Below, one piece after another: positions 6,492 to 9,482 of a stretch of DNA of 9,482 nucleotides. The translations under genes were made by a program, and so were the position numbers. The notes beneath the pieces were generated by a model. It searched no databases. It was not told the origin of the DNA and worked only from the letters and a program-made list of their open reading frames with translations. Source of the stretch: Chloroflexota bacterium (GTDB lineage Bacteria > Chloroflexota > Limnocylindria > QHBO01); the NCBI GenBank assembly GCA_031177555.1, contig JAPSGM010000054.1:1-9482 (forward strand), read 5' to 3'. Positions within the stretch are counted from its first letter, which is position 1. The number at the start of each line of letters is the position of its first letter.

Positions 6492-6842
6492 ATGGCCACG
6501 ACGATCGACGAGTTCCTGGCAGGCGTACCCGAGGACCAGCGCAACGCCCTGAAGCACCTGCGGCAGGTGATCCGCGATGCTGCTCCGGCCGCGACCGAGG
6601 CCATCGCCTACGGCGTGCCGGCATTCCGGCTGAACGGACGCCCGTTCGTCAGCTTCGGGGCGGCGAAGGACCACTGCTCGTTCTACGTCCAGAGCCCGGA
6701 GGTCATGCAGGCGCACGCGAAGGAGCTCGCGGGCTTCCGCACCGCGAAGGGGACCGTCCACTTCACGCCGGACAGCCCGATCCCCGATGACCTCGTGCGC
6801 CGCCTGCTCCACGCCCGCATCGCGGAGAGCGAGGCGCAGTAG
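6492..6842 (+). CDS. DUF1801-domain protein (YdhG-like / iron-chaperone-type fold)
   Basis: Small cytoplasmic protein of 116 residues, the normal single-domain length for DUF1801. Typical features are the start TTIDEFLAGVP (3-13), the helix ALKHLRQVIRDAAPAATEAI (19-38), the family signature YGVPAFRLNGRPFVSFGAAK (40-59), and the C-terminal part FRTAKGTVHFTPDSPIP (82-98) followed by a helix ending the protein. The fold resembles the bacterial frataxin-like iron chaperone of Bacillus, and some relatives carry that name, but the biochemical role of most members is unknown and no metal site can be asserted here. It is preceded by an excellent ribosome binding site and 339 bp of non-coding DNA, so it probably has its own promoter. 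It converges with the phosphotransferase gene, 15 bp away. Confidence 0.9.
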   Translation: MATTIDEFLAGVPEDQRNALKHLRQVIRDAAPAATEAIAYGVPAFRLNGRPFVSFGAAKDHCSFYVQSPEVMQAHAKELAGFRTAKGTVHFTPDSPIPDDLVRRLLHARIAESEAQ

Positions 6843-6857
6843 CCGCCGGTGGGCGGC
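6842..6857. terminator. Possible bidirectional terminator hairpin between convergent genes
   Basis: GCCGCC-GGTG-GGCGGC forms a perfect 6-bp all-GC stem with a 4-nt loop. It fills the gap between the TAG stop of the DUF1801 gene (6840-6842) and the TAG stop of the opposite-strand phosphotransferase (6860-6858). There is no U-tract on either side, so it is only a candidate. In DNA this GC-rich a 6-bp stem could occur by chance, but its placement exactly between two convergent stops is what a shared terminator would show. Confidence 0.38.
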
Positions 6858-7901
6858 CTAGAAGCTGCCGTCGTCCCAGGTGCCCCACGGCCCGTCGAAG
6901 AGGTAGAGCCGCAGGCCGTACGGCACCGAATCCACGTCCTCGGCTCGGATGGCGGGCGGCATGGCCTTCAGGACCCGGCGCCAGGCCAGCGAGCGCTGGA
7001 TGGTCCCGGTCCGCCGCGCCAGCTCCGCCGCCGCGACCAGCTCCTCGTGCGACCCGTTGTCGCCCCATGGCTCGAGGTACGCGTCGCGCAGGCGAGTGAC
7101 CTCCCCGCCGCCCGGTCGCCACGTGTTGCGGTAGGCGAGCGAACGCAGGACGACCACCAGGCTGTGGAACGGGTGGGCGATGCAGGCGTCGCCCCAGTCG
7201 AACACGACGTGGTCCTCGCCGCGCAGAAAGGCGTTGCCGTCGTGCAGGTCGTCGTGCTGGATCGTCTCCGGTACGCCGCTCGCCGCCAGCCGCGTGCAGG
7301 CATCGGCGAACGCCGCCAGCTCGCCGTGCAGGCGGGCCAGCTGCGCCGCGTCCACGCCGACCTGCTCGCCCTCAAGCAGCAGCTCCGGTTCGTCGAGGAG
7401 CTCGCCCAGCTCCTCCGGCAGCTGCGCCAGGCGCAGGCTGGGCACGCCTATGCGGTCCAGCTCGTCCACGCGGCCGGCCATCCCGATCTGCATCTCCGCG
7501 TAGCGGGGCAGCAGCTCCTCCCAGTGTTCGACCACGCGCCCGTCGCCGACCTCGCGCAGCCTGGTCCCGGCGTCCCGCGCCAGCGTCCAGCCGCGCTCGG
7601 CATCGGCGGCCAGCAGCTCCACGGTCCGGTCCGGCCACAGCGACCCCAGCAGCGGCGTCAGCCGGGCCTCGAAGGCGCCCTCCGGCCGGCTGGCCTTGAA
7701 CCAGACGACGCCCTCGGCGGTCGGGACGCGGGCGGTCGGGACGCGCATGACCGTCGACCACCAGAAGGCGTGGGGCTGCTCCACCTCGCCGCTGCGCCGG
7801 ATGCGCAGCCTGGCCAGCTCACCGTCGATCCAGGCGACGGCCTCCGCGCGCCACGCGGGATCGTGCCAGGGCAGGGCTGATGGCTGGGTCGGCGTGGACA
7901 T
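6858..7901 (-). CDS. APH / choline-kinase-type phosphotransferase family protein
   Basis: Protein-kinase-like phosphotransferase (aminoglycoside phosphotransferase superfamily) of 347 residues, a plausible full length. The catalytic loop is H216-D-D218-L-H-D-G-N223, the HxDxxxxN Brenner motif with D218 as likely base, followed by V-F-D235-W-G-D, the metal-binding equivalent of DFG. V-V-W-F-K69 is the candidate ATP-lysine strand. The protein ends in PYGLRLYLFDGPWGTWDDG. Substrate cannot be inferred: the superfamily includes drug kinases, choline and ethanolamine kinases, sugar kinases and homoserine kinases, and similarity to known resistance enzymes is not evident. Immediately before the lysine strand, RVPTA occurs twice in tandem from a perfect 15-bp duplication. 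The gene is monocistronic, converging on DUF1801 and diverging from the third FemAB gene. The start ATG at 7901 has no clear Shine-Dalgarno. Confidence 0.85.
   Translation of the reverse strand: MSTPTQPSALPWHDPAWRAEAVAWIDGELARLRIRRSGEVEQPHAFWWSTVMRVPTARVPTAEGVVWFKASRPEGAFEARLTPLLGSLWPDRTVELLAADAERGWTLARDAGTRLREVGDGRVVEHWEELLPRYAEMQIGMAGRVDELDRIGVPSLRLAQLPEELGELLDEPELLLEGEQVGVDAAQLARLHGELAAFADACTRLAASGVPETIQHDDLHDGNAFLRGEDHVVFDWGDACIAHPFHSLVVVLRSLAYRNTWRPGGGEVTRLRDAYLEPWGDNGSHEELVAAAELARRTGTIQRSLAWRRVLKAMPPAIRAEDVDSVPYGLRLYLFDGPWGTWDDGSF
7716..7745 (-). repeat. Perfect 15-bp tandem duplication inside the phosphotransferase gene
   Basis: The 15-bp unit GGCGGTCGGGACGCG (as read on the + strand) is present twice with no mismatch (7716-7730 and 7731-7745). 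It keeps frame and duplicates RVPTA at residues 53-57 and 58-62. Confidence 0.9.
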
Positions 7902-7910
7902 CGGCGCAAG

Positions 7911-7916
7911 AGCCTA
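7911..7916 (-). promoter_or_regulatory. Weak -10-like element for the phosphotransferase gene
   Basis: TAGGCT on the minus strand ends 9 nt before ATG7901. With no Shine-Dalgarno visible it could serve a leaderless or near-leaderless transcript. No -35 box is recognisable, so this is tentative. Confidence 0.22.
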
Positions 7917-7939
7917 CACGCTGCGGTCCGGCCGTCGTC

Positions 7940-7945
7940 TACCCT
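7940..7945 (+). promoter_or_regulatory. Weak -10-like element for FemAB copy 3
   Basis: TACCCT lies 8 nt before ATG7954. The intervening bases contain no Shine-Dalgarno, again compatible with leaderless expression. No -35 box is recognisable, so this is tentative. Confidence 0.22.
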
Positions 7946-7953
7946 CTGGCCCG

Positions 7954-9006
7954 ATGCCTCCGATCGTGCGCCGCGCCGACGACAGCGACCGGCCCGCCTG
8001 GGATGCCTTCGTCGCGTCCCGGCCCGACGGCGACATCCTGCAGGCCTGGAGCTGGGGCGCCTGCACCGCCCTCGCCGGCGAGTCGCCGATCCGCATCCTG
8101 GTCGAGGACGGCGGCACGCTGCGCGGCGTGGCCCAGGTGCTGATGCGGTCCGCCGGCTTCGGCCGCCGGGTCGCCTACGTCCCCCACGGCCCCGTCTGGG
8201 ACCGATCCGCCCCGGACGCCGACCGCGTCTTCGCCTGGCTCATCCACGGGCTCCGCACGCTGGCCCGCAAGGAGAGGGCGATCGTGGTCAAGATGGACCC
8301 ACGAGCCGAGCCCGGCGAGGCCTTCGACTTCACGCCGCTGGCCGATGAGCATCGGCTCCGGAAGGGACCGGACCTGCAGGCGCCGACCACCCGCATCGTC
8401 GAGCTTCTGGATGGCGGGGAGCAGCTGGAGGCGTCGTGGCACGCCGACGCGCGACGGCTGATGCGCCGGGCGGAGCGGGAGGGGACGAAGGTCAGCATCG
8501 GTCGCGAGCCCGATGCCTCCGAAATCGAGATCCTGCACGACCTGCTGGCCCGTGCCGGCGAACGGGCCGACTTCCGGGTGCGCTCGGTCGAGTTCCTGAC
8601 GCGGCTGGCCACCGAGCTCGCCGCCTCCGGCGGCTGGTACCTGGGCCTCGCGCGGGTCGAGGGCACGCCCATCGCCACCATGGCCTTCCCGCGCGTCGGC
8701 GACCGCGCCCACTACCTGTACGGCGCCCTCCTCCGCGACGAGCGTTACAAGCACAACTACGGCTCGCACGCCGTCATGGCCGCGATGCAGAAGGCGCTCG
8801 CCACGGACGGCTGCCGCAGCGTCGACCTGTGGGGCGTCGTGGAGCCCGACGACCCCGATGCGGACCCGGCCTGGAAGGGCTTCTCGGACTTCAAGCGCAC
8901 CTTCGGCGGCACTCCGTTGCGCCACCCCGGCCTCTACGACCTGGTCACCGATCCGCTCTGGTACCGCCTCCGCGAGCTGCGAGCCCGTGCAACGGGCGGC
9001 GGATGA
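7954..9006 (+). CDS. FemAB/FemX-family peptidoglycan bridge aminoacyltransferase (copy 3)
   Basis: Third member of the family, 350 residues, separated from the cell-wall operon by about 1.8 kb. The N-terminal half has LQAWSWG (29-35), VAYVPHGPVWD (73-83) and the basic helix ARRLMRRAEREGTKV (166-180). The C-terminal half has HYLYGALLRDE (253-263), YGSHAVMAAMQ (269-279), VDLWGVV (290-296) and FKRTFGG (313-319). An 18-residue acidic loop rich in Asp and Pro lies between DLWG and FK, which groups it with copy 1. I chose ATG7954 because homologous sequence (PPIVRRADDSDRPAW) begins there, as in the other copies; the open frame extends upstream but across the divergent gene. No signal peptide is present. 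The next gene overlaps its stop through ATGA. A role in adding a bridge amino acid to lipid II is inferred from family; related enzymes can have other acceptors. Confidence 0.86.
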   Translation: MPPIVRRADDSDRPAWDAFVASRPDGDILQAWSWGACTALAGESPIRILVEDGGTLRGVAQVLMRSAGFGRRVAYVPHGPVWDRSAPDADRVFAWLIHGLRTLARKERAIVVKMDPRAEPGEAFDFTPLADEHRLRKGPDLQAPTTRIVELLDGGEQLEASWHADARRLMRRAEREGTKVSIGREPDASEIEILHDLLARAGERADFRVRSVEFLTRLATELAASGGWYLGLARVEGTPIATMAFPRVGDRAHYLYGALLRDERYKHNYGSHAVMAAMQKALATDGCRSVDLWGVVEPDDPDADPAWKGFSDFKRTFGGTPLRHPGLYDLVTDPLWYRLRELRARATGGG

Positions 9007-9482
9007 GCGAACAGACCCGCCCGCATCTGGGTGGCATCGATGTGGCCTCAACGCTCCGGAATTTCGCGATCGTGACCTATGCCGTCGAGCCGGAGCGCCT
9101 TCGTCCGTACGTCCACGAGCGATTCCAGCTCGATTGCATCGAAACGGATGACGGGCCACGCGCCCTCGTGTCGGTCGTGCCATTCGAAGACCGCGACTTT
9201 CGGTTCGTCCGTCTGCCGCAATTCCGATTCTCGTTCGGCCAGACCAACTACCGCGCCTATGTCGTCGACCGGCGCACCAGTCGGCGCTGCGTATGGTTCA
9301 TGGGCACGACCCTCGGATCATGGGCCGTCGTCATTCCACGTTTGGTGTGGCGACTGCCGTGGCATCGGGGCGAAGTGCGCTTCGAATGCCGGTGGGATGA
9401 GGCGCAGTCCCGGTACGTCCGGTACCGCGTCACCACGCGCGCTGGCTGGGCGCCACTGACTCTCGATCTGGGTGATACCGGC
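9003..9482 (+). CDS. DUF2071 (YqjF-like) protein, 3' end cut by window edge
   Basis: Open frame of 160 codons from ATG9003 to the window edge with no stop. The sequence carries the hallmarks of the DUF2071/COG3361 family: FSFGQTNYRAYV (76-87), then VWFMGTTLGSWAVVIPRLVW (97-116), and LPWHRGEV (118-125). Family members are about 230-250 residues, so roughly one third is missing. The fold is reported to resemble acetoacetate decarboxylase-like proteins, but no activity is established and none is assigned. The start shares ATGA with the stop of FemAB copy 3, implying co-translation. By hand count about a quarter of its codons end in A or T (39 of 160), against about 2 in the first 50 codons of the preceding gene, so its base composition differs sharply from its operon partner. 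This may reflect transfer or relaxed selection. Confidence 0.85.
   Translation, partial: MSEQTRPHLGGIDVASTLRNFAIVTYAVEPERLRPYVHERFQLDCIETDDGPRALVSVVPFEDRDFRFVRLPQFRFSFGQTNYRAYVVDRRTSRRCVWFMGTTLGSWAVVIPRLVWRLPWHRGEVRFECRWDEAQSRYVRYRVTTRAGWAPLTLDLGDTG

Noticed and set aside
6849..7880. Plus-strand open frame of 343 codons over the phosphotransferase
   Set aside because: It is antisense to a gene with an intact HDDLHDGN catalytic loop, and its own translation is low-complexity Gln/Arg/Val/Gly.
6858..7901. Reading the phosphotransferase as an antibiotic resistance gene
   Set aside because: The superfamily fold and catalytic motif are present, but no feature points to aminoglycoside or other drug specificity, and the superfamily includes many metabolic kinases.
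7939..9183. Minus-strand open frame of 414 codons opposite FemAB copy 3
   Set aside because: Antisense shadow: it lacks any recognisable domain and runs through both the FemAB and DUF2071 genes.
9079..9459. Plus-strand frame of 126 codons ending before the right edge
   Set aside because: It overlaps the DUF2071 frame out of phase; only the frame starting at 9003 shows the GTTLGSWAVV family signature.

Overview
The window is very GC-rich, tightly packed bacterial chromosome. The gene content (Xer recombinase, MurJ, MurE and three FemAB-type transferases) and the codon use fit a deep-branching, non-DAP lineage, most likely Chloroflexota (Limnocylindria- or Dormibacteria-like metagenome material). 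The taxonomic call is inference from gene content and protein style only. There are eight complete genes or near-complete genes and one gene cut by the right edge; the first gene is cut by the left edge.

Region 1 (2-6152, + strand) is a five-gene run in which every stop codon overlaps the next start: Xer tyrosine recombinase, then the lipid II flippase MurJ (4-nt GTGA overlap), a FemAB/FemX-type aminoacyltransferase (4-nt GTGA), the Mur ligase MurE (4-nt ATGA), and a second FemAB-type protein (8-nt overlap). Four of the five belong to lipid II maturation: MurE adds the third residue of the stem peptide, FemX-like enzymes add amino acids to that residue's side chain, and MurJ moves finished lipid II across the membrane. 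The MurE specificity motif reads D-E-D-P-R rather than the canonical D-N-P-R of DAP-adding enzymes. Together with the flanking FemAB genes this suggests a cross-bridged wall built on L-Orn, L-Lys or another non-DAP diamino acid.

Region 2 (6153-6491) has no convincing gene. It carries four copies of a 15-bp imperfect palindrome (consensus CGYCAG-NNN-CTGGCG), set in a longer, diffuse repeat. It ends in a strong Shine-Dalgarno sequence for the next gene.

Region 3 (6492-7901) holds a DUF1801 protein (+) and an APH/choline-kinase-type phosphotransferase (-). These converge on a 15-bp gap that forms a short hairpin. The phosphotransferase contains a perfect 15-bp tandem duplication.

Region 4 (7902-9482) starts with a 52-bp divergent intergenic region, followed by a third FemAB-type protein (+). 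A DUF2071 (YqjF-like) gene overlaps its stop by 4 nt and runs off the right edge; its codon use is clearly less GC-biased than that of its neighbours. No tRNA, rRNA, CRISPR array, insertion sequence or prophage gene was seen. I did not find a clearly new multi-gene system. The most unusual signals are the cell-wall operon with its variant MurE motif and two FemAB subtypes, and the palindromic repeat cluster.
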